Source: Spongilla lacustris (lineage: Eukaryota > Porifera > Demospongiae > Spongillida > Spongillidae). Taken from it: DNA of 64,000 nt. Location: the NCBI GenBank assembly GCA_949361645.1, contig OX442416.1, positions 13,439,540-13,503,539 of the forward strand, given 5' to 3'. Every line of letters begins with the position of its first letter. Positions within the stretch are counted from its first letter, which is position 1. Below are positions 1 through 12,058 of this stretch, in pieces. The translations under genes and the position numbers were made by a program. The notes beneath the pieces are model-generated. The model worked only from the letters and a program-made list of their open reading frames with translations. It was not told the DNA's origin and did not search any database.

Positions 1-2040
1 GCAACTTCATATTTTGAGCCTGTCCTATACAAAAATTTTCCTGCTCATTGTGAGGTTTTGAACAAAGCCATGGTAACATTTTATTTATTTTAGGCTTAAC
101 CTTGGCATCAACAAATCCAATTTTCACATTATGTGCATTTCTAAAATGATAATCAGCTAATCCAAGAGTTTTCTCTGCAAACATATTATGTGCAGGGGCA
201 GAGAGCATTTGACTTGCATTGGTGTTGGAATGTTGAATAGTTACCCTCAATGTAATCATACATTTGTCGTTCAATTACTTCTATGATACCAGTTATAAGT
301 CGGAACAAAATTTCATTCAAGCTTGCTTTCTCCAGTGCATTTATTAAATTAAAATTACTTTGTAAACACTACGGTATAACATCTGTCTCTTTGTCCAAAT
401 CTATTCCAAATATATCTGTACATGTTGTTAAGACAAGTAATGGGCAATCCTTTAATGATTTTAGGTACAGTAAACATGTCTTAATGTATGAAATAGTATC
501 AAGGTTAGTGATGCCTGGATTTCCATACAGCTGTTTCATCCAAGGCTCAGTCACGAAAGGCGTTTCTTCACTAGCAACCGCAATCCGGATCGATCCGGAT
601 TGAGGGTGCATCCACACCAGTTAATTAGTATTCATCGACCAAACCGAATCGATGCAGTTAGGGCGTGCCGATACTTATAATTAATGGCTGCTGTCTCGAG
701 TCCACATAAAACCTGCTGGGAATGGCATACACTTGCTTAGCGGCATACATGGAGCTACGCAAATGTCACCTTAGGAAAAAAGGGACACGTGGCCTTGTCC
801 TGTTACATGTATACCATTACTACCTCCATTAGAGTCCTTAACCTAGTACCTGTGCACGTTTACGTCTCGTATAATTGTATGGATCATGCATGCTTATAAC
901 CTTTTTGTATTTCTTCACTAGGTTTTTCATCTTCAGGACGCATTGCTTCACGCAGTTCACTGCAGTAGGCTAGCTATCCACTGATAGATTAACTTGTTGC
1001 GTACAACTCCATCAAGCTGTCGTTGCACATCTGCCCCCCCTCACACACACACACACACACACCCAGATCGCCACCAAATGTGCGAGTTTCCTCCAAACTC
1101 CAAAGTGAATAAAACAGCACCCATTTTCTATCATGGGTACGCCGTTAACTGCATCGATTCTGTTTGGTCGATGAATGCTAATTAGCTAGTGTGGATGCAC
1201 CCTCAATCCAAATCGATCCGGATTGCGGTTGGTAGTGAAGAAACGCCTTAATTTTGCAATAATACCAAGTGCTTGCAATTGCAGTAATAATTTGTCATTT
1301 CTTAAATCCTTCTGTAATGCTGATCGCAAGCTAGTAGTATTACGACATGAAGTACATGTACCTAAATAGATCAAAAGGTTTTCTCTTAAATAGTATAACT
1401 CACCTGCCAGATGGAATACAATTTGGAATCGGCTTCCTACATAGCGCACAATGATTCCAGGCTTGATATTTTCTTGCCTCAAAAATTATTTAAATCCTCC
1501 TGGGTCACCTTTACCTTGTTTAAAGCACAACTCTGTCATAGCATACATAAAATTAACTGCACAACAACCATTTCCAAATGTATCACTAGTAATATTATAC
1601 TCCTTATCATATACCTTTAGTAGATCTGTGCACCTTTTGGCAATCCCATCTAGAGGGTGCACATTGCATTTGAGCTCAAGTAGTTCAATGTCAAGTGATG
1701 ATTGAAGACTCTGAACTACACAATGGTTCACTGCCACTCTGTCAGTAAGGGTGTTCTTCAGGTGGTGAATAATAGTTGACTTGGTTTGTATTGGGTCAAG
1801 TTTGTGATATTCAGCATATCTTCGAGGTTACAATAACATTAAAACAGGTCTGAATATGGGAAGCATAATCATTTGTTGTACCCCAGCTAGTAGCACATAG
1901 GAAGTGGGAGGAACTGTTGCAATGCTGATATGAACTTCATTAATATGATGTCCCTCCACAGATGTTGAATCCCATGAAAGGGTTACATTATCATTGCTTC
2001 TCACAAAGAGAGGGAAAAATGAAAATTTCTAGTTTTTTAG
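1..2040 (-). pseudogene. DDE-type transposase relic, interrupted by a MITE
   Basis: Reading the minus strand from about 2020 towards 1 gives a broken but continuous protein. It starts with an RNase-H-like segment containing LSWDSTSVEGHHINEVHIS, whose D is a plausible catalytic residue. It continues through DRVAVNHCVVQSLQSSLDIE, CNVHPLDGIAKRC, CFKQGKGDPGGFK, IKPGIIVRYVGSRFQIVFH and EPWMKQLYGNPGITNLD, and ends with NMFAEKTLGLADYHFRNAHN near the window edge. I recognise this as an uncharacterised transposase-like family common in aquatic animals, from the VHPLD, GKGDP.GFK and GPWM-like signatures, but I cannot assign a superfamily. It is dead: stops (for example near 1830), frameshifts, and the element at 558-1248 inserted between the GIIAKL and VTEPWM parts. 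The C-terminus runs off the left edge. Confidence 0.6.
558..1248 (+). mobile_element. Harbinger-like MITE, copy 1
   Basis: Non-autonomous DNA element of 691 bp. The ends are long inverted repeats of over 100 bp starting AGGCGTTTCTTCACT. They are flanked by GAA on the left and TAA on the right, a 3-bp target duplication with one mismatch. A second copy at 58203-58909 has a perfect TAA duplication and lies in the opposite orientation. A 3-bp TWA target site is typical of PIF/Harbinger. No transposase is encoded. The insertion splits the transposase relic on the minus strand, whose reading frame resumes on both sides. Confidence 0.8.
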
Positions 2041-2350
2041 CCATAACTCTGTAACCAAACGTGATGTGGAAAAACCAATTACATTTTTGGAATCAGCATG
2101 TATTTTTGTATCATACTGTGAATTTATGTTGTGTCACGTGATGTGTTTTCGTTTCAGGACCATAACAAGTTACATAGGGTTAAAACTACAGGTTTTGTTT
2201 ATAACTCTTGAACGCAATGGAGTTAATGCTTCAAATTTACAGCACAACTGCACCATCATAGTCTGCATGTCCATGGGTAGTTTGATCGTTGCGCGCCCTC
2301 TAGTTATGGAGATCGGTTCAAGATTGTAAAAAATGGAAGGTTGGTAGCGG
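2041..2350. other. Spacer without recognisable genes
   Basis: AT-rich spacer between the transposase relic and the piggyBac element. Only short uninformative ORFs are present, and I see no motif or repeat. Confidence 0.5.
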
Positions 2351-2560
2351 TTAACCCTTCACCTGCGAAGGGCACATTATTGTGCCCGATAGTAGCGCTT
2401 GCGCAATGCGGAAGGCACATTAATATGACGATCGGGATGCGCGTACGAACAACATGCATTATGCGGTTTACATTTAGGAAACAGCAGCTGTCACTACGTA
2501 TTTACACACTACGTAACCTATAGAGTTTTTATCGACGTCAATATCGCGATAGTATTCGAC

Positions 2561-2993
2561 ATGGCGTGCAATACAAAGCTCCCATCCGACCCCGAATTTC
2601 ATCTTGAGTATATGGACGATATGGATAGCGATATGAGCAATGACGAATTTGATGGCGACGTTGAGCGGGGAAATGACGTATGTGTGGACGAGGAAACCAC
2701 AACGGATGTGGGCATGCATGAAGCCATGCAAGTTGATGAGCAATACATATGTGTGTGTGGGTGTGAGGGGAGAGGCAGTGATGGTGATGGATGCAGCAGC
2801 AGAGGAGGAAATCGTGATGGATGAAGCTGCAGAGGAGGAAGCCAGCCATTTGATTCCTCCTTGTAGAACAACAACTGGTGTCACAAAGGATATGAGCAGC
2901 TTTGAGCCTGTAGACTTCTTCCTAGAACTGTTTCCTAAAGAGCTGCTTGCCTACATTGTAAAGGAGACAAACAGTTGTGGCACAAGGGGGTAA
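2561..2993 (+). pseudogene. piggyBac transposase, N-terminal remnant
   Basis: The reading frame opens at ATG 2561 with an acidic N-terminus (MDDMDSDMSNDEFDGD). It needs one frameshift around 2750-2830 to continue as EEEIVMDEAAEEEASH and then FEPVDFFLELFPKELLAYIV followed by KETN. That last block matches the start of the piggyBac DDE domain, where an F..LF...L...I...TN pattern is usual. The frame then runs straight into the tandem repeat and stops at 2993. The catalytic aspartates and the C-terminal cysteine-rich domain are missing. The start is chosen because the acidic leader is typical of the family and no upstream ATG fits. Confidence 0.72.
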
Positions 2994-5300
2994 CACAGTT
3001 GTGGTGCAAGGGGGTAACACAGTTGTGGCACAAGGGGGTAACACAGTTGTGGTGCAAGGGAGTAACACAGTTGTGGTGCAAGGGAGTAACACAGTTGTGA
3101 TGTAAGGGGGTAACACAGTTGTGGTGCAAGGGGGTAACACAGTTATGCTGCAAGGGGGTAACACAGTTATGCTGCAAGGGGGTAACACAGTTGTGGTGCA
3201 AGGGAGTAACACAGTTGTGGTGCAAGGGAGTAACACAGTTGTGATGTAAGGGGGTAACACAGTTGTGGTGCAAGGGGGTAACACAGTTATGCTGCAAGGG
3301 GGTAACACAGTTGTGGTGCAAGGGGGTAACAGTTGTGCTGCAAGGGGGTAACACAGTTGTGGCGCTAAGGGGGGTAACACAGTTGTGGGACAAGGGGGTA
3401 ACACAGTTGTGGCGTAAGGGGGTAACACAGTTGTGGGACAAGGGGGTAACACAGTTGTGGTGCAAGAGGGTAACACAGTTGTGGCGCAAAAGGGTAACAC
3501 AGTTGTGGTACAAGGGAGGAACACAGTTGTGGTGCAAGGGGGTAACACAGTTGTGGTGCAAGGGGGTAACACAGTTGTGGTGCAAGGGGGTAACACAGTT
3601 GTGGCGCAAGGGGGTAACACAGTTGTGGTGCAAGGGGGTAACACAGTTGTGGTGTAAGAGGGTAGCACAGTTGTGGTGCAAGGGGGTAACACAATTGTGG
3701 TGCAAGAGGGTAACACAGTTGTGGTGCAAGGGGGTAACACAGTTGTGGTGCAAGAGGGTAACACAGTTGTGGTGCAAGAGGGTAACACAGTTGTGGTGCA
3801 AGAGGGTAACACAGTTGTGGTGCAAGGGGGTAACACAGTTGTGGCGCAAGAGGGTAACACAGTTGTGGTACAAAGGAGGAACACAGTTGTGGCGCAAGGG
3901 AGGAGCATACATGTAGTTGTGAGGCAAGGGGGAACTTGGTTATGACGCAAGAGGGTAACACAGTTGTGGTGCAAGGGGGTAATACAGTTGTGGTTCAAAG
4001 GAGGAACACAGTTGTGATGCAAGGGGGTAACACAGTTGTGGTGCAAGGGAGGAACACAGTTGTGGTACAAGGGGGTAACACAGTTGTGGTACAAGGGAGG
4101 AACACAGTTGTGACGCAAGGGGGTAACACAGTTGTGATGCAAGGGGTAACACAGTTGTAGTGCAAGGGAGTAACACAGTTGTGGCGCAAGGGGGTAACAC
4201 AGTTGTGTTGCAAGGGAGTAACACAGTTGTGACGCAAGGGGGTAACACAGTTGTAGTGCAAGGGGTTAACACAGTTGTGGCACAAGGGAGTAACACAGTT
4301 GTGGTGCAAGGGGGTAACACAGTTGTGGTACAAGGGTGTAACACAGTTGTGGCACAAGGGGGTAACAGTTGTGGCGCACAGTTGTGATGCAAGGGGGTAA
4401 CACAGTTGTGATGCAAGGGGGTAACACAGTTGTGGTGCAAGGGGGTAACACAGTTGTGGCATAACGGGGTAACACAGTTGTGGTGCAAGGGGTAACACAG
4501 TTGTGGTACAAGGGGGTAACACAGTTGTGGCGTTACGGGGTAACACAGTTGTGGTGCAAGGGGGTAACACAGTTGTGATGCAAGGGTGTAACAGTTGTGG
4601 TGCAAGGGGGTAACACAGTTGTGGCACAAGGGAGTACCACAGTTGTGGTGCAAGGGGGTAACACAGTTGTGGTACAAGGGTGTAACACAGTAGTGGCACA
4701 AGGGGGTAACACAGTTGTGGCGCACAGTTGTGATGCAAGGGGGTAACACAGTTGTGATGCAAGGGGGTAACACAGTTGTGGTGCAAGGGAGTAACACAGT
4801 TGTGATGTAAGGGGGTAATACAGTTGTGGTGCAAGGGGGTAACACAGTTGTGCTGCAAGGGGGTAACACAGTTGTGGCGCAAGGGGGTAACACAGTTGTG
4901 GTACAAGGGGGTAACACAGTTGTGGTGCAAGGGGGTAACACAGTTGTGGTACAAGGGGGTAACACAGTTGTAGCACAAGTGGGTAGCACAGTTGTGGTGC
5001 AAGGGGGTAACACAGTTGTAGCACAAGTGGGTAGCACAGTTGTGGTAACACAGTTGTAGCACAAGGGAGTAACACAGTTGTAGTACAAGTGGGTAACACA
5101 GTTGTCGCACAAGGGGGTAGCACAGTTGTAGCACAAGGGGGTAACACAGTTGTGGCACAAGGGGGTAACACAGTTGTAGCACAAGAGGGTAACACAGTTG
5201 TGGTGCAAGGGGGTAACACAGTTGTAGCACAAGGGGGAACATGGTTATTACACAAGGGGGGGGGATGGGTGTGGCACAAGGGGGAATATAGTTGTGGCAT
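2968..5300. repeat. 24-bp minisatellite inside the piggyBac element
   Basis: Unit GTAACACAGTTGTGGTGCAA plus GGGG, 24 bp, repeated for about 2.33 kb, or roughly 97 units by length. Variants include GCACAA, GTACAA, GATGCAA and CTGCAAGG, and a few units are truncated. Because 24 is a multiple of three, several frames stay open for hundreds of codons on both strands. These ORFs (TTVLPPCT-, HHNCVTPL- and CKGVTQLW-type repeats) are by-products, not genes. Confidence 0.97.
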
Positions 5301-5814
5301 GGTTGCATCGCTATGATATGGAATTCAATACGTTATATCCCTTTTACTTACCTGTAATAGCGATGCTTATTCCAGAGATCATTTCTAATTAGCATCTGGA
5401 AGTTTGAAGAATCACCTAGCTTTCCAGCTGCCAATACAATCAATGTGGTTGATCAGTCCCGAAAGATATCTAAAAGTAAATGCATGTAAGTACACAGGAA
5501 CGCTAGTTTAAACACTTACCGTACATAACTGAGGTATCAGGGCTCCTTCGAGAGCGAGCATAGCTCCACTATTCCAAATACGCGCACTCAAAGTTCGGCA
5601 GCGATGCGTAAGTACACGCCTAGCGCTCAAGTTATATAAATCGTTTAGAACAAACACTTCTCAACTTATGTTGAAAAAATCAGCTCCATCGGACGCGTCG
5701 CGTTCGAGAAAAGCCCGCAAGCGTTTGTACGCTCGAATTTGAACATTTCTATTTAAAAATCCTCCGCATTACGTGATGCGGCATGAATATTAATTAGTGC
5801 AGGTCAAGGGTTAA

Positions 5815-6326
5815 GGAAAAAACTCCAGAAAAGTTGCGAGGTAAGGTTTAATTCTTTGTTCGTTACATTGCAAAGTCCCTGTAGTTAATTTATGGAACAT
5901 TTTACTCTTATCCTTCATAGCGATCGTAAGTTGCAATTTGCCAAAGTTAAAAATTCGATTATCGGATAGAAATTTTGATTTTTGATGACGTATTAAAACA
6001 TGATGTCATTATAGTGATGACGCATTATTTTGATTTTGTCGGGTATTCAATGTGATACTCTTAAACTGTATTTCACATCTTTCCCAGTGGATCCGTTTTT
6101 ATATGCTTGTTCATAGTCTCTACAAGTTGCAAAATACTTCTGAATCGTTGGTGTTGAACACAAACTAAATCCCTCAGGCACAATTTTTCGTAGCTTTGTG
6201 ATCCTTCCGTCCGCATAAGTTCAAGTATGTTTATTTGGCAAAACACCAAACTCTTTCTATCGGACTTAATTCACAATGGTATTTTGATATATATAGGCAT
6301 AAGTGCCCTCATTTCAATGTATTCTT
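5815..6326. other. Spacer without recognisable genes
   Basis: AT-rich sequence between the piggyBac element and the DDE relic. It may include the 3' non-coding end of that relic's element, but I could not define termini. Confidence 0.4.
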
Positions 6327-7455
6327 CTAAAATTGTTTTTGAAGCTTTAAAATCATCAAAACCATATCTTTCATCTCATTAGCTTTCATGCCTGTTGTAT
6401 CAACGCCTCTTTCCTCAAGGACTAGTTTCATACCTTTGGCCTGTCCGTCAGGGAGCACCATTGTTTGAATCTCTCCAGCCCACTCGGTATCCCTCATTAA
6501 TGGTTGTTTTCCTCCAGGATAAACATTCATTAAATCTGCATTAAGTTGATTGTCTGCCATTTTCCTGTGAGATAGCGCATTGTCAAATAAAAACAGTGCA
6601 CGTGCAAAAGGATATTTGCTTTCAAATATATCGACTGTCCTTTCGACTTGTTTCATCAACTTGTCATTATCAAAGTACCCATCCTTTTGTATTTCAAGAG
6701 CAACACGAGCTGAATGTCCTTGAAAAGTTAGAAAACCATCTGCTTCTTCAATAAAATCTGATATCATGATTCACTGGCCAAGTGATTTCTTTTTAATAAC
6801 ACTGTTGTGTTCATCAGCCCAAAAGTATGATTGGTCACAGGTAGCATAAAATGTGCTTTCATCGTGTACATCTCTAATTAATGGTTTTTGCCCATTAACA
6901 AGTAATGGATTGGGGTTACTTTTACATATAGTAATCTTATCGAGTTCAGCCAAAATGTTCAAATATTTCTCCCTGTCCTCGATTACAACTTTCCATTCAT
7001 AGCCATCGAAATACACTCCCTTTTGGTGGTGGATGCGCTTGAAGCCAAGTTCACAGAGCCACCTATTTCCTGTTGCTGTGGAAATTTCTTTGCTGTATTC
7101 AGCCTTCACCCATTCAGTAAACATATGAATTGTTAGGTTGGGTTATCCTTTAGTGCAAGCGTTATTGCGTACAAACTCTCCTGAAATCTTCATCGCATAA
7201 AAGACTATTAGGACATGGAGAAGCAGTACCACGATCTGAGCTTAAGACATGTTCAATATCATCATCTGTGATGTTTTCTTGTGTTATAGGAGACATTTCA
7301 TATATTGACACTATGTAGCTATATGCCCAATGGCGTATTACTTTGGCTGAATGACCGACAACTGTGGCAGCCATTGTAGCAGCGTCAGTTATATTTTCCC
7401 TCACATCATCATTGCCACAAACATTACAATCAACAAACAAATTTGACAAAAACAA
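6327..7455 (-). pseudogene. DDE endonuclease transposase relic (family unresolved)
   Basis: Three minus-strand reading frames join into one decayed transposase. In order they show ITDAATMAATVVGHSAKVIR (7455-7162), then FTEWVKAEYSKEI and ATGNRWLCELGFKRIHHQKG with GVYFDGYEWKVV (7124-6771). The last block (6767-6327) contains SDFIEEADGFL, DGYFDNDKLMKQVE, LFLFDNALSHRKMADNQLNA and MNVYPGGKQPLMRD, followed by LVLEERGVDTTGM. The FDNA.SHRK motif resembles the second catalytic Asp region of DDE transposases. The protein type is widespread in fungi and invertebrates, and I cannot place it securely in a superfamily. Breaks: a stop at 6770 between the last two blocks, and a frameshift plus a stop near 7150. 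Confidence 0.6.
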
Positions 7456-8378
7456 CTTCGCTAGCTAAAAGTGGTGAGCAAAACTAAAAACACAAATGAA
7501 ACTCCTGCCTGTTCCAATCATATATAACAATACATAAATCTAATTATACGTGAAACATTGTCATGGAAACGGTTTTAATACTCTAATATCAGGACCCACG
7601 GTAGTGGGTCCTATGTAGGATTGGCTTCGTGGGCGTGGTTTTCGATCGAGCGTTTTAAAACAGTAAGACGCGTTGCCTTTACTCGCCAGCTCGCATATAA
7701 TCCATCACAAACATGACAGATATGCACATATAACGTGAGCTTCACTAGACAGTGCCGTTTACGTGGAGTGACAAGTCGGTACCAAAATTCCGCCATTAAA
7801 TTTTTGTTCATCTCCTCCTCCTCCTTCCGTTTGTCACGTATAACTCTTGACAGGAACGTCGTACGAAGACGAGATTAGCTTCAAAAAGTTGCATTTTAAC
7901 TCCAAATGTATCATTTCATGCAGATAAGATGCACAATTGTAAGCTAGTGATAATATGCCGTGAAATAACTCGAGCAGGTGCAATTCATTATCGACAAAAA
8001 TTCTAGGTTGCCTAGCAGTATGCAATATGACGCCACACACGCGTCTTAATTTACTGTTGCCAGGCTACACACGTTAATATAAGCAGCTGCAGACACATTT
8101 ACAGCAGGCAGTTCTAATTCAGCAAAGGTGACCAAGCCCCAATAAAAACGGCTTGTTAACAAAGAGAACTCTGAGTTTAAGATATCAGAATAAAGGTAGA
8201 CCTATCAATAAAATTAAAAAGAAGCCTATATATTCAACGAGCGGGAGGAGGGCTGCAAAAGGGCCCCGGGGTTGCAACCCCCAACCCCCCGTATCCGCCC
8301 CTGGGAATCTAAGCATTGGAACGAATACACTAAGCAACATATTACTAAACACTCCTGGCAGAGAAAAAAATTAGGGGA
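7456..8378. other. Spacer; short hairpin, no genes
   Basis: No convincing coding sequence. An inverted repeat AGGACCCAC-GGTA-GTGGGTCCT lies near 7591-7612. A short G/C-rich patch occurs near 8260-8305. Confidence 0.4.
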
Positions 8379-8674
8379 ACAAGTAAATCAAAAACTTCTC
8401 TATCGAGAAAGTGATTGGTAGGATGTAGGATTGGTGGTGCAGAAAGCAAGGAAACAAGGTACGGTATGTTAAAGTGAGGTTTGGTAGGATCCTACAACTA
8501 TAACAGTCCTACATTTGCAATTAGGCTTCTTCGTTTGCAAATTCAGGACTGTGAGTTGTAGGATCCTACCAAACCTCACTTTAACATACCGTACCTTGTT
8601 TCCTTGCTTTTTGCACCACCAATCCTACATCCCACCAATCACTTTCTCGATCGAGAAGTTTTTGATTTACTTGT
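8379..8674. mobile_element. Foldback (long-hairpin) element
   Basis: Near-perfect inverted repeat. The left arm starts ACAAGTAAATCAAAAACTTC and runs to about 8499. Its reverse complement runs from about 8554 to 8674. The arms are about 120 bp, and the central spacer of about 55 bp is itself partly palindromic (ACAGTCCT ... AGGACTGT). This is the structure of a foldback MITE; no coding capacity. Confidence 0.85.
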
Positions 8675-9374
8675 AAATATATTGAACGATTACGTATATC
8701 TTGGCATGCAAGAACAGCTGCAAATTACGTATATCAGTTGCATGCTTTATTTATATATGATACCTGAAGATGTATTTTCAGAAAATTCTACGATTTTTGG
8801 TGTAACTGGTGCTCTTTAAAACCTTTCCTATCACAAGTTATACTCACCCATAAAGACGACGACAACGACAACGACTATGGACAAATTACGGTCTGGGAAC
8901 GAGAACCACGAGCTTTTTTGTTCTCTTAAAGTAAATGGTCTGGTGACTTGAAAAAAACATGAAAATGATCGTTTTTCCATTGTGGCTCGATAGCAATAAA
9001 GAGCTACACTATCTACTCAGGTCGCGTGTTTTAATGATATTCATGATACGGCACAAATTCTATATGAGAGTTACTGCCTTAACTCTCGATTGTCTTGTCT
9101 AGTACTGATGCATTGTGCTAAATTGTGGTTCTGATCTGCTTCAGCCCCTAATGCTTCATTTTCCAATTCAAGATTGCGGACCTTCTTACTCAAAAAGACA
9201 TTACTTCTCTTTAAAGCACACTCTTTACTTTTTTCATGTTTCCTATGTGCAGACCTCATTTTCACCTTAGAATGTTTTTATAAAGCTATTTCATGCAAAT
9301 TACCTGTGTTTTTTAATAATAAGTTTTCATTTGCCAACCGCTTCAAAGTGGCATCATTTTGATTTATGTCCTTT
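8675..9374. other. Spacer without recognisable genes
   Basis: AT-rich. A minus-strand 64-codon frame (9265-9071) has a coiled-coil-like K/E/L composition but no recognisable family, so I do not call a gene. Confidence 0.35.
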
Positions 9375-9378
9375 TTAA

Positions 9379-9939
9379 TGATAGATCGATCAAGCGCCTA
9401 CATGTAGGCGAAAAGTGTTGTTTTAGCCTACGTGCAGGCGTTCTATTGCAATGTATGGTCCTCGCATTCAATACCGCATAAAACTTTGAACTCGAATGAA
9501 GTAACACTTAAGCATAGGCCTTCGTTTCTAATTCGCATTGGAGCTCATTCAACCATCGGCACTTTAGATACACAATCGAGATGAAGGAGCGTACAAAAAT
9601 TGCCCACGATCCTGATGAAAATGAGTATAAAAATTGGAAATCGTGTGTATTTGGCAAAAAGAGTTAAAATTATAGCTGCCTATAAAACGAAGAATGCTTC
9701 TAGTAAGTTTTTTGCAAATCGCAACAACTCCAGCTAAATGAGGGGCGTGCCCCAACAAAGCGTAAATGATACTAGCAGCTCGTTGGCGGTATTCTCTGCC
9801 GCCACCTTGCAAGTAGCCCTCTTTAGTATATTGATCTCCATTATTTTAAGCGTTGGCTGTTTGTTCATTGTTTGGAATAAAGCGAATTGCAACGCCTACA
9901 TGTAGGTTAACGCGCCTACGCGTAGGTGACGACCTATCA
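9379..9939 (+). mobile_element. TTAA-target element, copy 1
   Basis: Element of 561 bp flanked by TTAA (9375-9378 and 9940-9943), with ends TGATAG...CTATCA. Next to both ends are palindrome-rich subterminal blocks: CGCCTACATGTAGGCG on the left, CGCCTACATGTAGG and CGCCTACGCGTAGG on the right. Copies occur at 35897-36468 (full length) and 25636-25713 (right end only). The TTAA site fits piggyBac- or Kolobok-type transposition. The short internal frame conserved in copy 2 is broken here. Confidence 0.78.
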
Positions 9940-10014
9940 TTAAGATTATTTAAATGTGCACGCAAATTTCTTTCAATAGTTACTTTTAGAGTTAAACTTT
10001 GTTAACGCTATAAG

Positions 10015-10830
10015 CAGGGACAATTATAACGCCCGGACACCAGACATTTGTTCGGCTAATTTAGCCTATTGTCCGGCGGTCAATGCTCAACTCCGCAATT
10101 GAGGTGCAGAATCTCAACAACCCTACACCGTGTTAACATGCTTTATATCTCAATACACCCACTAGACATCACTACACGTGGATTCTGCTTGGCGCTACCG
10201 TTCCATGTTCTATCATTACAAAAATTGGCTCACAGTAGAAGTCTATACATTGCCCCGGACAAAATGGCCGGACAAAAACGTACAGGTGATTTAGATTTTT
10301 GAAGTAGTAAAAGCCCTGGTCCTAGCTCTATTAAAAAAAAATTTTAAAAACTATGTGACAAGTAACGAGAGCTACATGTACCTGTAGCTTCAACAAATGG
10401 CAACGGGACAATGATCACGGTCACCAGACACTCGTGTAGCTTTGCTGTGAACTGGAACACAATAATGTCGTCCACTTAGCGTTTATTTTGTGATGTGTGT
10501 AAATGCTACAAGGATAGCATTGTATCGTCATGAAACTTTTAGCACTACGGTACCAATCTAGTTGGGCGTAGCCCGACCTTCACGTATACTATAAAGTTGA
10601 ATACACGAAGGTCAGGCTATGCACAACTACTGGTACTACCATTGTAAAGACATCTTCATAAGGTAGCAATGGGTCGTTCAAAGAGCGTTAATGCAAAATC
10701 TAATGGTGAGTTGGTACTTAAAAGAATACTAGTATATTCATGTCCGGCCATTTTAAATACATGTCCGGGCAAACACATGTAACCCCTTACATTTTGTCCG
10801 GCCATCCCAACGAAGTAATAATTGTCCCTG
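10015..10830 (+). mobile_element. Non-autonomous DNA element with 5-bp target duplication
   Basis: The termini are CAGGGACAATTATAAC on the left and, read inward, CAGGGACAATTATTAC on the right. They are flanked by ATAAG at 10010-10014 and 10831-10835. Just inside both ends are repeated GTCCGG or GGCCGGACA motifs. A hairpin at about 10565-10622 carries arms around GACCTTCACGTAT and ATACACGAAGGTC. No transposase is present. A segment of the left half recurs inverted at 13066-13165. A 5-bp duplication leaves the superfamily open. Confidence 0.75.
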
Positions 10831-10835
10831 ATAAG

Positions 10836-12058
10836 GTACTCAAAGGTAAGAAATGTTCTTAAAAAGTTGCAAAACCATGTTATACAGGCAGTGCTTAACC
10901 ACCTAATAACATTTGACGTGAGTTGGCTTCATGAATAGCACGTGCCATATTTAAACACATAGGCTGTCGGATGACACTTTGGGCATGAACCAAAGTTCGT
11001 GAAATTTTAAATCCATATAGATTAAGACCTGGGGAGTACCTACATCTGATCGGTTTCCTGGTACCTCTAAAATCAAAAACGTTCTACCAAACCTAAAGAG
11101 TACATATTTTTTTTACGTGCCAGAAATTTTGAACAAAACGTTTCAAATAAACCAGAGCTGTGTCATAGCATAGACAATGTATCGACATACCGATAAATCC
11201 AGAAACAGTGATCAAATGAACAAAAACCAGCTTTCACTCGAATTTAATGCACCTGAACAATTTGCAACCCGCATCACAATTTTTACTTAATATTGGATCA
11301 CCAATTTTTCGGTACTCGTACGTGAAATATGTCAGTACCAATCGTAAGTACAGCACGTGTATGTACGCTAGCACTGTTCTGCCCATTAGCGTGCACAAAA
11401 TGTATATAAACCACAGGGCTTTATCCTTAAATACTTGCCTAACAATGCAGCAATGATAGTAGGTAGGTTGCACGTTCACAGTGTCTATGACAACGGGAGC
11501 GTCTCTATAGATAACCAAGCCATTTACTTGCGGTATGTTCCAGATAACTTACCAGAGTGCTACAAACAATCAATTCATACAAACATGTAGAGGAATCTCT
11601 TATCTAACCGACTTTAAAAGTTGTACGTAGAAGACTCGTTCGGTTCAAAAGTTAAAAATAGTTTAATGATAGTTAAAAATAGCAAATACTAATAATTAAA
11701 TTCTGCGGTTACGTTACAATACCAGAATTGAATATCCGCAGGTAAACCGTTAACACCACTGAGACCACGCTATACATAGGGGCTCCATAATCATGTCCGA
11801 AGATTGAAGTTTAACCCCACTGAGACCACCCCATAGATAAGATTGAACTCTGAACTTCATGCAAGTGTGATATTTACACTTAAAGTGTTACATTTTAATG
11901 CAGTGTATGCTTTTTAATATCCAATAGCACAACCATTAACTTGAATTATCGTAAATGTCCAATGTACTTTGCACACCTTTCTTTATCCACAGTGTTCTAA
12001 AAGGAGACTATACCATTAATAAGATCTTGCTGGACCTTTGGTTGACCTCAAGACGAAT
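10836..12058. other. Spacer without recognisable genes
   Basis: Only short frames without motifs, including overlapping frames at 11234-11518 on both strands. No family resemblance and no repeat structure seen. Confidence 0.4.

Larger units (their letters stand above)
2355..5810 (+). mobile_element. piggyBac-type element carrying an internal satellite
   Basis: The element is bounded by TTAA at 2351-2354 and 5811-5814. Its ends are CCCTTCACCTGC on the left and, read inward, CCCTTGACCTGC on the right: a 12-bp terminal inverted repeat with one mismatch. TTAA duplication plus a CCCTT end is the piggyBac signature. Inside lie the 5' part of a piggyBac transposase (2561-2993), then about 2.3 kb of 24-bp tandem repeat, then about 510 bp of non-coding 3' sequence. 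The catalytic core is absent, so the copy is non-autonomous. Confidence 0.88.

Noticed and set aside
2922..5308. Long ORFs of 200-437 codons on both strands
   Set aside because: They read through a 24-bp tandem repeat whose period is divisible by three; no domain or start context.
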